NCBI GenBank assembly: GCA_021613535.1
Contig: CP075493.1
Coordinates: 17,236,001 to 17,300,000, forward strand
Reading direction: 5' to 3'
Source: Adineta vaga
Taxonomy: Eukaryota; Rotifera
DNA length: 64,000 nt
The position numbers were made by a program, and so were the translations under genes. The notes under the pieces were generated by a model, which ran no database searches, had not been told where the DNA came from, and saw only the letters and a list, made by a program, of their open reading frames with translations. Shown here piece after piece: positions 23,434 through 34,661 of this stretch; position 1 is the first letter of the stretch; every line of letters starts with the position of its first letter.

Positions 23434-25005
23434 AGAATATTCTCAAGCAATATCAAATGAAAATATATTCATATTGGATTTCTTTTTTTCGTTATTGATA
23501 AATACGCTAAAAAAAAATAAATGAGTAGCGTATATATATATAGCAATCATTGATGATCCGTATCAATGCTTCATACTTTTGACTAACTATGTTGCGCATA
23601 CATGATCGATAAATGAGCATATCGTGTTTTGGGCGTTACCCATCCTTGATCGATGAAGGTAATTGTACGTTAAATGAAACTTTTTTTTTTCTCTCGATAC
23701 AGAAAAAACAAAATGATCATTACGCCCATTTTGTTGATAATTATCAAATATTACGAAGAATGTTGACGTCATCGATTAAAGAGGTAAATATCTACTAAAC
23801 ATTAAGAAATCATCATGACATTAATCATTATCTTCGATTTATATCTCATTATCGATATTAAACTTGAATTTGCATTGATTCTCTTGATCATCATTGTAGA
23901 GATTCTGATTTAAATGAACATCATCAATATCACAGGATGATCTATTCTGTTGAGTTGCTCGTTATGTAACCCATAATGTATTCGATGATGAACATGTTTA
24001 TCATCAACTGAAAATAGAATAATTGAAAAATATTTTTGTGGTTTAGAAATATAATATATCAAGATGAGTATTATACAGAAAGAGAAAAATATAATATGAC
24101 CATGAAATATATAAAATAAACACGTGAAAAAAATGTTCCATACAGTAAACAAAATTCAACATTTATTGACGAAAGATCGATGTTTATTAATGAATAAAAA
24201 TATTCTCTTTTTCGTAGCGAAAAGAGTCTTGGAAACATACATTGTCTGTTTGTTTGTGTATGCAAAGTAAAGGAAACTATTCGAATAGCAAGGATTCAAA
24301 ATGAACAGAATCATTATTGATCTTCAAGTTGCACTTAGAACAAGGCTGTAGTTGAGGATGTTGTGGCCTTCTTCATCTATACTCACCCACATCCACCCTC
24401 AAGTTTTCAAACGTTTCATATTATTATAATGACAAAGCGATACAAATTACTATACGTTTAACTAAAACAGAAATGCTTGAACTGAATCTTCATAAAAACA
24501 TCTTCGAAAACACAAATTGTACGAGTTGAAATAACAATTCATGTTTCATCAAATACTTTTCATGATGTTCGAGTAATCAATGGACGACGAGTACATATGC
24601 TCATCTTAAGATGTGTAAGCCGACGACTCGATCAGCTTACACCTCTAATCCTGAATTATTTGAAGCCGTTTTTTTCTTCAGATTATTGAACATCGAATGA
24701 ATAGAGTAATCTTATCTTTATCTTTTTAGAGAATAAGAATTTATTAGATTGAGATTAGATACATGAATATGATTATAAAGAAAAAACCCAAACCTATAAC
24801 GATATCTGAAAACAATCATTGATGATTCATGGAAATCTTTCTGTGTTTTTATAACATGTTTCTTTTTCTTCCTTCAACAAGAAAAATAACTATTGTGGTT
24901 GTTGTGACAATTTTCATGAGTCATCGAGGGGAAAAACCAACATGCCATATATATATATATATAATTCAATAATTTCATTTTGTTTTGAATAAGTAAAACA
25001 ATAGA
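23434..25005. other. Intergenic between divergent Kup and DnaJ genes
   Basis: AT-rich; both promoters are expected here. It contains a half-copy of the telomere-like repeat at 24381-24403 (ACTCACCCACATCCACCCTC then AAG) and an (AT)n tract just upstream of the DnaJ start. No supported gene. Confidence 0.45.
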
Positions 25006-26560
25006 ATGGTTGTTGATAAAACTCTGTATGATTTGCTTGGAGTTGAATCTGATGCATCACAAGAAACAATTACAAAAGTAAAAATTTATAGAATAATTTT
25101 TTTTTGATTTTTTTGTTATTTCATTAGGCTATTCGAAAAAAATCTTTAGAACATCATCCTGATCGTGGTGGAAGTCATGAAATGGTAAATTTATTCAAAT
25201 AATATAGAAATATTTGATTTACTTTTTCTTTTTCTTAAATTTAGATGCAACAAATAAATGCAGCAAAAGAAATCTTAAGTGATCCTGAAAAACGTCAAAT
25301 CTATGATCAATATGGATTAAAAGGAATGAAATCAAGAATGGAAACTCAAGATTTTAATTTTCCGAATAATTGTAAGTTAACTAAAAAAAAAAGCAAATTT
25401 CTTTATCAATTTTTATTTTTATTTCAAGTTTTTGATATATTTAATTTATTTAATCATGAATCAACTCATCGACATACAACTCGAACAAAAAAAGGCGATG
25501 ATATAAAACATGTTCTTCAGTAATAAAACAAAAAGAAAAAGAAAAGAAAATTTTTCTCTTTTTCTTTTTTTAGAGTTACTCTTGAAGAATTATATTCAGG
25601 TAGTACACGTGTTGCTGTTATCAATCGTAATGTTATTTGTGAAAATTGTAATGGTTCTGGTTCTCGTGATGGTATTTCACGTCGTTGTACAAATTGTGAT
25701 GGAATAGGAATAGAAACATCAATTCATCGAACTGGTCCATTTATTCAACAAATACGACGTGAATGTTCATTATGTCATGGAAATGGAAATATGATTGATC
25801 AAAAGAATCGATGTAAAAAATGTTTTGGAAAGAAAATAATTGAAGAAGAAAAAATTCTCGATGTTAATATTGTACCTGGTAGTGAAGATTGTGAAACAAT
25901 TCAATTTCATGGTCAAGCTCATCAAATTGTAAGTTTTTCGACAAGTTAATTAGATCGATTTCGTTTTATTTTTGAAATTTTTATAGCCAAATGGTACACC
26001 AGGAATTGTATATATTATTCTTAAACAAGAACCTCATAAATATTTTCAAAGAAAAAAAGATAATTTAATAATGAAAATGGATATTAATTTAACTGAATGT
26101 TTATGTGGTTTTCAAAGATTAATTAAATTATTAGATAATCATGAAATATTAATTGATCATCCTTCAGGAAAACCTATTTTACCAAATACTTATCGTTGTT
26201 TAAAAGGTTATGGAATGCCAAATAGACATAGACATTTATATGGAGATTTAATTATACAATTTCATATTAAATTTCCTGATGAAAATAATTTTCATTTAAC
26301 TGATAATCAACGACTTGTAAGTTATTTGAGGGTTTTTTTTTCTTAATTTTCATTTAAAATAATATTGATTTATTTTTTAGCAATTAGAATCAATTCTTCC
26401 AGATAAAAAACAAATTCATTTAAATAATACACAAGATTATGAAAAACCTGAAATGATCAAATATAATATGAACGAAAAAGAAGAAGAGGAAGATAATGAT
26501 GATCAAGAAGATCATTTCTATCAACATTCACAAAATGGTGTTCGTTGTCAACAACAATAA
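25006..26560 (+). CDS. Type I DnaJ/Hsp40 co-chaperone (DNAJA1/2-like)
   Basis: Seven exons: 25006-25077, 25128-25184, 25245-25371, 25429-25519, 25574-25928, 25987-26316 and 26381-26560; introns are 50-64 bp. Domain order is a J domain with HPD (EHHPDRGG), a short linker in place of a long G/F region, a zinc-finger domain with four CxxC-type repeats (CENCNGSG, CTNCDGIG, CSLCHGNG, CKKCFGKK), then the two-part substrate-binding C-terminal region. It should stimulate Hsp70 ATPase and deliver clients in the cytosol. The protein ends CQQQ, a CaaX-like box in the position where DNAJA1 and DNAJA2 are farnesylated. The reading is intact; the zinc-finger exon is undisturbed. Confidence 0.92.
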
Positions 26561-26864
26561 AAATTGTTTTTTTTTAAGAATTATATTTAAAAAGATTTTT
26601 AAGAAATGTTAAATTAAATTTTGAATTTATATAAAAAAATGTCAAGTAACAAGGTCATTTGAACATAACATATCCATGTAAAAAAAAATCATTGTAAATA
26701 TTTACATGAAATCTTGTTGATTTTATGGGTGAAAACGAAGAAGAAAAAAAAATGATTTTATTCTTTTACAAAAAAAAAACGTTTTTTAGATGTTGAATAA
26801 TGATTTTCAAAAAGAACTTATTCAATTTGTTTTTAGTCTTACTGAATGTTTTGTTAATCGATTA
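26561..26864. other. Intergenic: DnaJ 3' flank up to the LTR insertion
   Basis: AT-rich 3' flank with poly-A/T tracts. It ends in GATTA, the 5-bp target duplicated by the LTR element. Confidence 0.6.
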
Positions 26865-27038
26865 TGTTAACGTAGTAGCTCTCGAAATTCTATCTTTTTC
26901 TCTCTCTCTCTATCTACCTTGTTATCTTTGTTTTCTATTCTTCTATACATATATATATATGTGTGTTCTTGTATGAAGAAGTTAGTTAGGTTTTTATTTT
27001 ATATAAATAAACATCGTCAGCTCGAATACGAGCTAACA
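26865..27038 (+). repeat. 5' LTR (174 bp)
   Basis: Begins TGTTAACGTAG and ends GAGCTAACA (TG...CA with terminal inverted TGTTA/TAACA). By eye it is identical to the 3' LTR. It contains a CT-rich tract and a TATATAAATA box near 26999-27010, plausible for promoter and poly-A signals. Confidence 0.95.
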
Positions 27039-27041
27039 TAT

Positions 27042-27053
27042 TGGTGCCGTGAC
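27042..27053 (+). other. Primer-binding site, tRNA-His type
   Basis: TGGTGCCGTGAC lies 3 bp after the LTR end. It is the complement of a tRNA 3' end reading GTCACGGCACCA, which is the 3' end I recall for animal tRNA-His. Confidence 0.75.
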
Positions 27054-27387
27054 CGGTCTTTTTCTATTTTTTTTCCATCGAAAAAGAATCAAGTACCAGG
27101 TCTTTATAAACTCATCCTTCATCAGGAAAGAGTGATTATTATTTCATCCGTGACGGAAAGAGAGTCAGGTGAATTCATCAATCAAAATTATTCAGTCGAA
27201 GAAGGTATAGTATTCTTCACATATACGATTCGCTTTCATTCTTTGAAAATATCTATACGAACACGGCTGACGGCATTCGAAGAAGAACAAAGAGAATAAG
27301 TGCAAACCTTTATCCATACGAAATAATAACGTAATCATCAAAACAAACACGTCGGCAAAACACACGAAAAATTTGTCTATACACAAC

Positions 27388-28357
27388 ATGACGAAAGACA
27401 CCGCATTAAACAATACCTCGACGAACGAAACGCACTCGGACGATACGATGACGAAAAACACCTCGATGCTGATGGGAGCAACGAAAAATACCTCGACCGA
27501 TGTGAACTCGATGGAACTTCGACAATTACATTCCAGTCAACAGGAAGCCATGAAGAAAATTAATGAGTATTCGGGAGAATCTAATGAATTGGATATTGAT
27601 GAATGGTTATATGATTTAACTAATTTATTCTCGCTAATGCAATTACAAGATGAAACAAAAATATTGTTGACGATGGGATCAAGGAAATTTAACATCATTT
27701 GGTGATTGGAAGGAAGCAGAAGAAGCATTACGAGATCGATTCAAAACATTCACGTCAGATGGTCAATTAGTACAAGAATTCTTCCAGCTTCGACAAGAAG
27801 AAGATCAATCAACTACAGCATTTTACGATATGGTTATGCGCAAATATCGAAAAGCAAGTGGATTAGTTACTGAAAAACAAATCATTACGGTACTACAAGC
27901 AGGTGTGAAACATTCATTGAAGGAACAATTAATTCGAAATGAAGTTAACATCTCGAAACCCGAAGAATGGCTGCTGATGGCAAGGGAAGAAGAACATATA
28001 CAACGACGAATTCAACAACGCAATACACCACCACGAGCAGCAACACAGATACCATATTTCGAATCAACATTACCTACGGCAACAATTCAACAATCATCAT
28101 CGCATCGCCGATACGCACAACAACATACCGGTGGAAATCAACAGGAATATCAACCATATGAACGACGTTCAAGTACAGTACGACAACAACCAAATAATCG
28201 ACGGAACACGACTCAACAGTCGAAACCATGTTTAATCTGCAATCGAACGAACCATTCGACGATGCAATGCTTCTATAAGAAGGAAGATGGTTGCTTTAGA
28301 TGTGGACAGTCAAATCATCGAATACGTGATTGTCCGCAACGTTATTTTTTCGAGTAA
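27388..28357 (+). CDS. gag: gag, interrupted by a frameshift near 27672
   Basis: The start ATG is at 27388. The first frame runs to about 27704 and covers an N-terminal Thr/Ser-rich region plus the start of the capsid-like domain (GESNELDIDEWLYDLTNLF). Homologous coding then continues in the +1 frame from about 27675, through DWKEAEEALRDRFK, to the stop at 28357. The break falls in the run GGG at 27671-27675 and looks like one extra base. The C-terminal part carries a Gln/Arg-rich region and two CCHC zinc knuckles (CLICNRTNHSTMQC and CFRCGQSNHRIRDC) for RNA binding. Gag forms the particle. A sequencing error or programmed shift are alternatives to mutation. Confidence 0.85.
28345..28351 (+). 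promoter_or_regulatory. Candidate -1 ribosomal frameshift site (TTTTTTC)
   Basis: In the gag frame the codons are TAT TTT TTC GAG TAA, giving a T TTT TTC slippery heptamer six bases before the gag stop. A -1 slip enters the pol frame, which has no credible own start. No downstream pseudoknot was assessed. Confidence 0.65.
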
Positions 28358-31300
28358 AGGGATCGGTTGATGGCGACGATCCTTGGGGAGTTCAAAAGTC
28401 ATCATCATCGACAACAACATCAACATCAGCACTTACAACAACAACTGCAACATACAATCCAATCTTTGTCAAAATCTTATGCAATAATACTCCACAAGAA
28501 GCACTAATCGATACAGGATCGGCCATCACAATAATTCACAAACGTCTATTGAACAAGATCCCGCACAAACAATTTATACCACGACTAAAGAATCATCTAT
28601 CAGCCAGTTGCTCAGCAGTGAACATTATCGGCGAAGTAACATTATTCATCAACATCGAAGGAATTACGACTCAAGTGACTGCTGATGTAGCAACAAATCT
28701 CGTTACAAATTTAATACTTGGTAGTGATTGGATCCAAACAAACAATGTATACATATTAACTCCCGAAAAGCGAATTATGATGAAAAAACGAGGTAGAGAA
28801 GTATCAACTCCTTTTATAAAACCACCAATTTTGAACTATCCAGCAACACTAGTTAATTACATTACACTTTCTCCTTTTTCAGAACATGTTATCGAAGCTC
28901 AACTACAACAAGAGAAGATGATCGATGCATTGTTTGAACCAAATCCTTGTTTACAACGTAAAGCATTATTTATGGCACGTACATTACTTAATATCAACGA
29001 TGGAAAAGCCACGATTAGTATCATAAATGCAACGAATCGACGACAAACACTTTCGGAAGGTACACGGATCGGTATGGTGACGCAGATGGCAAACTCAGTT
29101 AATTTTATAATACCATCGCACCATCCCGACGAACGCATTCCGAAAGGAAAAGCGTATGAACAGCTCATTCCGAAAGGAAAAGCGTATGAACAGCTCATTC
29201 CGAAAGGAAAAGTAGCGAAGGAAGGAATTAGCAATGCCAGTTCGGAAAATCTACAGACAACAACAGCAGACGACATCGAACACAAATGTCGAAACTGTTC
29301 ACAACTATTCGTCGCAAAGAATGATTTATTCAAACACCTGCGTGAACAATGTTATCCTGATGAAATACGGGAACAAATTGGAAAATTAACTTCACATATT
29401 TCCGACAATACGCAACGAAACAAGATCACGAATGTCCTATGGAGATACGGAAATTTATTCGATCTTCGACAACCATCAAAGATTGACATTATTTTGAAGA
29501 ATGCAATCGACACAGGTATTCATAGACCAGTACATACTCCACCATATCGCAAATCCAACAGAGACCAAGAAACATTACGTGAAGAAACACAAAAACTACT
29601 GGAAGATGATATTATTGAACATTCAACGTCGCCATGGTCATCACCTGTAGTACTAGTTAAAAAGAAAGATGGAACAACAAGATTTTGTGTAGATTATCGT
29701 CGACTCAATCAAATTACAACTAAAGATGCTTTTCCATTACCACGAATTGATGATATTTATGATCAATTAACCCAAGCAACATATTTTAGCAAATTTGATT
29801 TCAAAGCAGGTTATTTTCAAGTACCATTAGACAAAGCCGATCGACCAAAAACAGCATTTTCTACAAGAGATGGTCATTTCCAATTCAAAGTATTACCACA
29901 AGGACTTACAAATGGACCACCAACTTTTCAACGAATTGTCAATCAAATACTCGGTCCGAATCGATGGAAGCACATGTTGGCATACATCGATGATATTATA
30001 ATATATTCACGAACATTTCTTGAACATGTACAACATATTGAAGAAGTATGTTTATTACTGAATGACGCAAATTTCAAGTTAAATATAGTAAAATGTGAAA
30101 TCGCACGTACAGAAATATTATTTCTCGGACACATCATCAAGCAAGGTACAATTCAACCAGATCCAGAAAATATTCGTGATTTAGCAGCTGTTCGTGACCC
30201 AACATCAGCAGAAGAGGCATTCCGATTCGTCAAAGCGGCGGAATATTATCGCAAATTCATTCCAAAATTCTCGATCATTGCAGCACCACTACACAAATAT
30301 TCACCAACAACATTACAACAGCAGAAGAATAACAAGAAAATAAAATTCGAATTAACAGAAGAAGCACGAACAGCATTTCATCAACTGAAGCACATCTTAA
30401 CAACGGATCTTATCCTCAATTTACCTGATGATGATATGCAATTTAAATTACAAACGGATGCAAGTGTCGATGGAATTGGTGCTGTTCTATTACAAATTAC
30501 ACCAAATGGTGATCGACCACTAGCATACATGTCGAAGAAATTAACCAAAACACAAATTAACTGGCCTACCATCGAACAAGAATGTTATGCAATCGTTCAA
30601 GCTGTGGAGAAATGGGACAAATATCTTCGTGGACAGGAATTTATTTTAGAAACAGATCATGAACCATTAGTCCACTTCAACAACAAAGAACAACTGAACA
30701 AAAGGTGTGAACGTTGGCGATTACGACTAGCTGAATATCGATTCAAGGTGAAGCATATACAAGGTAAGAAGAATAATATGGCAGATTATTTATCTAGATC
30801 ACCGGTGGAAATAGCTCATGAAGATAACGACGACCAACTCCAATATGAAACGAAATCAACACAAACAGAAACATCATCACCAACGTCCAACCATGAACAT
30901 CCACCTGTACGAATAATCACAGCTATTACACGAGCTCAAGCAAAATTACAACAGCAGAATGAGCTCATCCCGCAAGGGAAAGAAGCGAAAACTCAATCGG
31001 AGGATGATCCGAATCGGATCATACCCTTTGATTTGGACGATCTCAGGGAAGCGCAGGAACGAGATGATGTCGTGAAACAAATTAAAACCAACATCAACAA
31101 ACAAAAGCAATATACAATAGAAGACGGATTATTATTACGAAGACAAAAATCATCAATTTTAGCAGTACCATTTGTTCCACAGGGAAGAATGCGTGCTGAT
31201 ATTTTGAAAATTTATCATGATACACCTGGTAATGGTGCACATTTTGGTCGTGACAAAACAGTACGAAAAATACAAGAACGATATTACTGGCCAACAATGA

Positions 31301-32256
31301 CAGCAGATATTGAAAATCATGTCAAATCCTGTCTACCATGTGCACAGAACAATCATCGTCGTCAAAAACCACCAGGAAAATTACAATCGATACCACCACC
31401 TGATGGAATATGGAAATTACTTAGTATGGATTTCCATGGACCAATAAATCCAACAACACGACGAGGTAATCGATACATTATATCATTAACCGATGTCTTA
31501 TCAAAATTTGTCGTAACAAAAGCAGTTCGTGATTGTTCAGCAAAAACAACAGTTGATTTTCTTACCAACGATGTTATCTTGAAATATGGAACACCAACAT
31601 GCATGTTAACTGATAATGGTACTCACTTCACAGCAGAAACAACGAACAATTTACTTAAGAACCTTGGTGTCACTCATTTATATACAACAGCTTATCATCC
31701 ACAAACAAATGGACAAATTGAACGTTTTAATGCAACAATGGACGGAAAAATAGCATCATTATGCAATGATCAACGTACAGATTGGGATGAAATATTGCAA
31801 TTCGTTACATTTAATTACAATACATCCATACATGCAACAACAAAACATACACCATTTGAAATGATGCACGGTCGACAAGCTAGTCTTCCGTTCGATCAAC
31901 AACGAGCACTTATTTCACTTACAAACGACACTGAACATGGAGAAAAACTTCGAAATTACCTGGAAAAATTAACAGACGATGCACGAAAAAATATTCAAAA
32001 ATCTCAGCAACAATATAAGACTCGATATGATCAACATCGACAAGAGTTATCGATCAAAATTAATGATTTAGTCCTGATTAAAACCAGAAGTTTTCGAAAC
32101 AAATTCGATATTAGGTACGAAGGTCCATTTCGAATTATCGAACAATTAGGAAGAAAAACATTCATTGTACAACATGTGAAGAAAACAACATTAACAAAAC
32201 AAGTTACAATGGATGTCATCGTTCCATTAGTAGAACGATGGAATTTACATGACTAA
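28352..32256 (+). CDS. pol: pol polyprotein: protease, RT, RNase H, integrase
   Basis: About 1300 aa, read in -1 relative to gag. In order: retropepsin motif ALIDTGSAITIIH (about residue 58) with ILGSDWI; a C2HC zinc-finger-like motif (C-x2-C-x12-H-x4-C, about residues 318-339); RT with FCVDYRRLNQIT and YIDDIIIYS (catalytic Asp pair near 29990); RNase H starting LQTDASVDGIGAVL; integrase with an HHCC zinc region (H-x-H ending KSCLPCAQNN), catalytic SMDFHGP, LTDNGTHF and NGQIERF; and a C-terminal DNA-binding region ending YEGPFRIIEQLG. All catalytic motifs appear intact. A 30-bp direct repeat (29137 onward) encodes IPKGKAYEQL twice between protease and RT. Confidence 0.95.
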
Positions 32257-32890
32257 ACACATCCCACTAGGGAAAGGTGTAAATCGACTGTGAACATAAT
32301 TGACTTCATTAAAATGTATATTTATATTTATATGAATAAAATACATGAATTTGATTTAGCAGATCATGTCGGGGAGATAGGTTTCCCCTTCTCACTGATA
32401 AGATGGGGCTATCAAAGACATATATATATATCACATAGTTATATATGTATAAGCGACATCTATTTTTTTCTATTCATATGAACATTTAATCGATATATCA
32501 TGGCGATCACGCGCAGACGACATGATACGACGGATGATCCATATGGACGAAGCCGATTACCTTACAAGAACACGACACGGTCGATCTCACCACATCACAG
32601 AACAGGAAAGAAAAAGATGTAAACAAGATCATATAGTCATGCCACTTTCATCTATACGCGTATATGACGACGCGAGTATTTATATATATATATATATATA
32701 ACGGACAGGAAAGAAAGAAAAAAGGACAACAAAGGAATGAAAAATTTTAGGAAACGAAAAACAAAAGCATGGAAAATTACGAAGAAAAACAGAAGAAAGA
32801 AGAACGAAAGGATAACCTTTCACCGGAGTGACCGTCGCTAGACTATCAAGTAAATCACTTTATTTACTTTATTTATTTTCTAATAGTAGA
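32257..32890 (+). other. pol-ORF3 spacer
   Basis: About 630 bp of non-coding element sequence with (TA)n tracts. It ends in a pyrimidine-rich TTTATTTTCTAATAG just before the ORF3 ATG, which looks like a splice acceptor and suggests ORF3 is made from a spliced subgenomic RNA. Confidence 0.5.
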
Positions 32891-34426
32891 ATGCACTCAA
32901 CAAAATCACCAAAATCAAGCTGGATGAGAAACCAACGACAGATGGAGAAGAATGAAGAACTTCGAGGATTACATCCCGAATATCGTCCATCAGCAAATCT
33001 CGAAATTGTCCACGTACATCATCGATCGACCATACAATCAATCGAAGAATTAATAAAAAAGGCAATACAAACAAGAAGATTCGTCGTCGATACAGAATCT
33101 CAATGGAAAATATTACGAAAAGGTGAACCTCGAACAAATGGAGCTTTGATCCAAATCCAGATGATACATTCACCAAGCAAGTCAACAGTGGTCATCATCG
33201 AAACATGTTATCTACCAGGCACAACATCAACGTTATACAAGAAAATCAAACAATTGTGTGACACCATCTTCGACAACAACAATGAAATTATCACATGGGG
33301 ACCAATCGAGCAAGAATTTGAGCCTTTTCATCATTTAAATTTCATTCATTTAGGAGCAATTCGTGAATGTGACTTGCAATTCTACATTAGCAATCCAAGT
33401 CAAATTTATGATTCGCATCCAGAAATGGAAAGGCGAGAGACAACCGGAAATGTGTCGATGGAAATCAACACACCTGGTGATGAACTTATCGTCGATGTGG
33501 ACGAGGATGATTTGTGGAACTTCGACGATAATCTCGGTAATTTTCGGAAGAAAGAAAAACTGAATCCACCTTTAGGTTTACAAACCGTCGTGGCCGAAAA
33601 CTTCAACAAATTTCTGGACAAATCGTACACAAAAAATGAATGGAACTGTGGATTAGATCTTCATTTGGGAACATGGCAAGAAAAACGATTTAGCAAAGGT
33701 CAATATGATAAATATCAAGAACAACAAGAACGTACAGAAATGATACGATATGCCGTCAACGATTGTGCATCGGTTGCTGAACTTTACTTTGAAAAATATC
33801 CGGAAACAACGAACGATTACTTGACACCACCAGAAACGCCAACAACAACAATCATTCAAATTTCACACCTGAACACAATCTCCTCTTCGAATGAACAAGA
33901 ATTAAGTCAACGATCAAAATCAAATCATGGTGAGACATTGACTAAAAAAGAAATGTATTTAGATCGACCAGATTTGTTATTCAAAATGAACGAAGATGAA
34001 CTTGTACAATTTCAACAACCAGTATTCGACAAAGTGGAAGAACCAGTTCAACAAGCACAACAACCAGTTCCACAACAATTTCAACGAACACCTGAAGAAG
34101 AACATCAAAAGAAGAAAGAAAGACAAAGGAAGAAGAACGAAAAATACAAGGAGAAGAAAAGAACTCGTCCAGATTTTATAAATCGTCTAACAAGACCCAT
34201 CTACTACAAATACAACTACCAAAAAATTCGAGCTCAACTGATAGACGATGAAATACATCACACGCATCAAATTAACATTAATGAAGACAAAGATGCAGTG
34301 ACGATCAACTTCAAGTCCCGAGAGTTACTTGAAGCAGCAAGAACAAAAATGCGGGTGAATTATTTTTCAGAAAATCAATACTACAGGAGATGGGGAAGAA
34401 GAAAAGAAGAAAAAAAGAAGAATTAG
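32891..34426 (+). CDS. ORF3: DEDDy-type 3'-5' exonuclease
   Basis: 511-aa frame from ATG 32891, immediately after a candidate splice acceptor. Exonuclease motif I is RFVVDTESQW (D-x-E, about 33078-33108). A candidate motif II region is TWGPIEQEFEPF with a following RECDLQ. Motif III is RYAVNDCASVAELYF, with the Y-x3-D spacing of DEDDy enzymes (about 33750). The C-terminal third is highly charged and Gln/Lys-rich, with a nucleic-acid-binding look (KKKERQRKKNEKYKEKKR). The family trims RNA or single-stranded DNA 3' ends. In the element it could process cDNA or tRNA-primer ends, or counter host RNA defence; that is inference. There is no envelope-like signal peptide or membrane segment. Confidence 0.8.
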   Translation: MHSTKSPKSSWMRNQRQMEKNEELRGLHPEYRPSANLEIVHVHHRSTIQSIEELIKKAIQTRRFVVDTESQWKILRKGEPRTNGALIQIQMIHSPSKSTVVIIETCYLPGTTSTLYKKIKQLCDTIFDNNNEIITWGPIEQEFEPFHHLNFIHLGAIRECDLQFYISNPSQIYDSHPEMERRETTGNVSMEINTPGDELIVDVDEDDLWNFDDNLGNFRKKEKLNPPLGLQTVVAENFNKFLDKSYTKNEWNCGLDLHLGTWQEKRFSKGQYDKYQEQQERTEMIRYAVNDCASVAELYFEKYPETTNDYLTPPETPTTTIIQISHLNTISSSNEQELSQRSKSNHGETLTKKEMYLDRPDLLFKMNEDELVQFQQPVFDKVEEPVQQAQQPVPQQFQRTPEEEHQKKKERQRKKNEKYKEKKRTRPDFINRLTRPIYYKYNYQKIRAQLIDDEIHHTHQININEDKDAVTINFKSRELLEAARTKMRVNYFSENQYYRRWGRRKEEKKKN

Positions 34427-34470
34427 TGGTGGTGGTGATTCACATGTGTGAGGACACACGATCTCATACT

Positions 34471-34482
34471 GGTGGGGAAGAA
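34471..34482 (+). other. Polypurine tract
   Basis: GGTGGGGAAGAA abuts the 3' LTR start, the expected plus-strand primer position. Confidence 0.8.
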
Positions 34483-34656
34483 TGTTAACGTAGTAGCTCT
34501 CGAAATTCTATCTTTTTCTCTCTCTCTCTATCTACCTTGTTATCTTTGTTTTCTATTCTTCTATACATATATATATATGTGTGTTCTTGTATGAAGAAGT
34601 TAGTTAGGTTTTTATTTTATATAAATAAACATCGTCAGCTCGAATACGAGCTAACA
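34483..34656 (+). repeat. 3' LTR (174 bp)
   Basis: Same length and, by direct reading, same sequence as the 5' LTR. It is followed by the GATTA target duplication at 34657-34661. Confidence 0.95.
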
Positions 34657-34661
34657 GATTA

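Larger units (their letters stand above)
26860..34661 (+). mobile_element. Complete Gypsy-type LTR retrotransposon with exonuclease ORF3
   Basis: The element proper spans 26865-34656 (7792 bp), flanked by the 5-bp target duplication GATTA (26860-26864 and 34657-34661). It has two 174-bp LTRs that look identical, a tRNA-His-like primer site, gag with two zinc knuckles, pol in the order protease, RT, RNase H, integrase (Gypsy/Metaviridae order), ORF3 encoding a DEDDy-type exonuclease, and a polypurine tract. Identical LTRs mean a very recent insertion. Published work on Adineta vaga LTR elements, as I recall it, describes DEDDy exonucleases as one of several captured ORF3 types. A 1-nt frameshift in gag near 27672 may disable this copy. 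Confidence 0.95.

Noticed and set aside
28899-29333. Minus-strand 144-aa frame inside pol
   Set aside because: It is the antisense shadow of the protease-RT linker; its internal repeat (PFGMSCSYA) is simply the complement of the pol 30-bp repeat.
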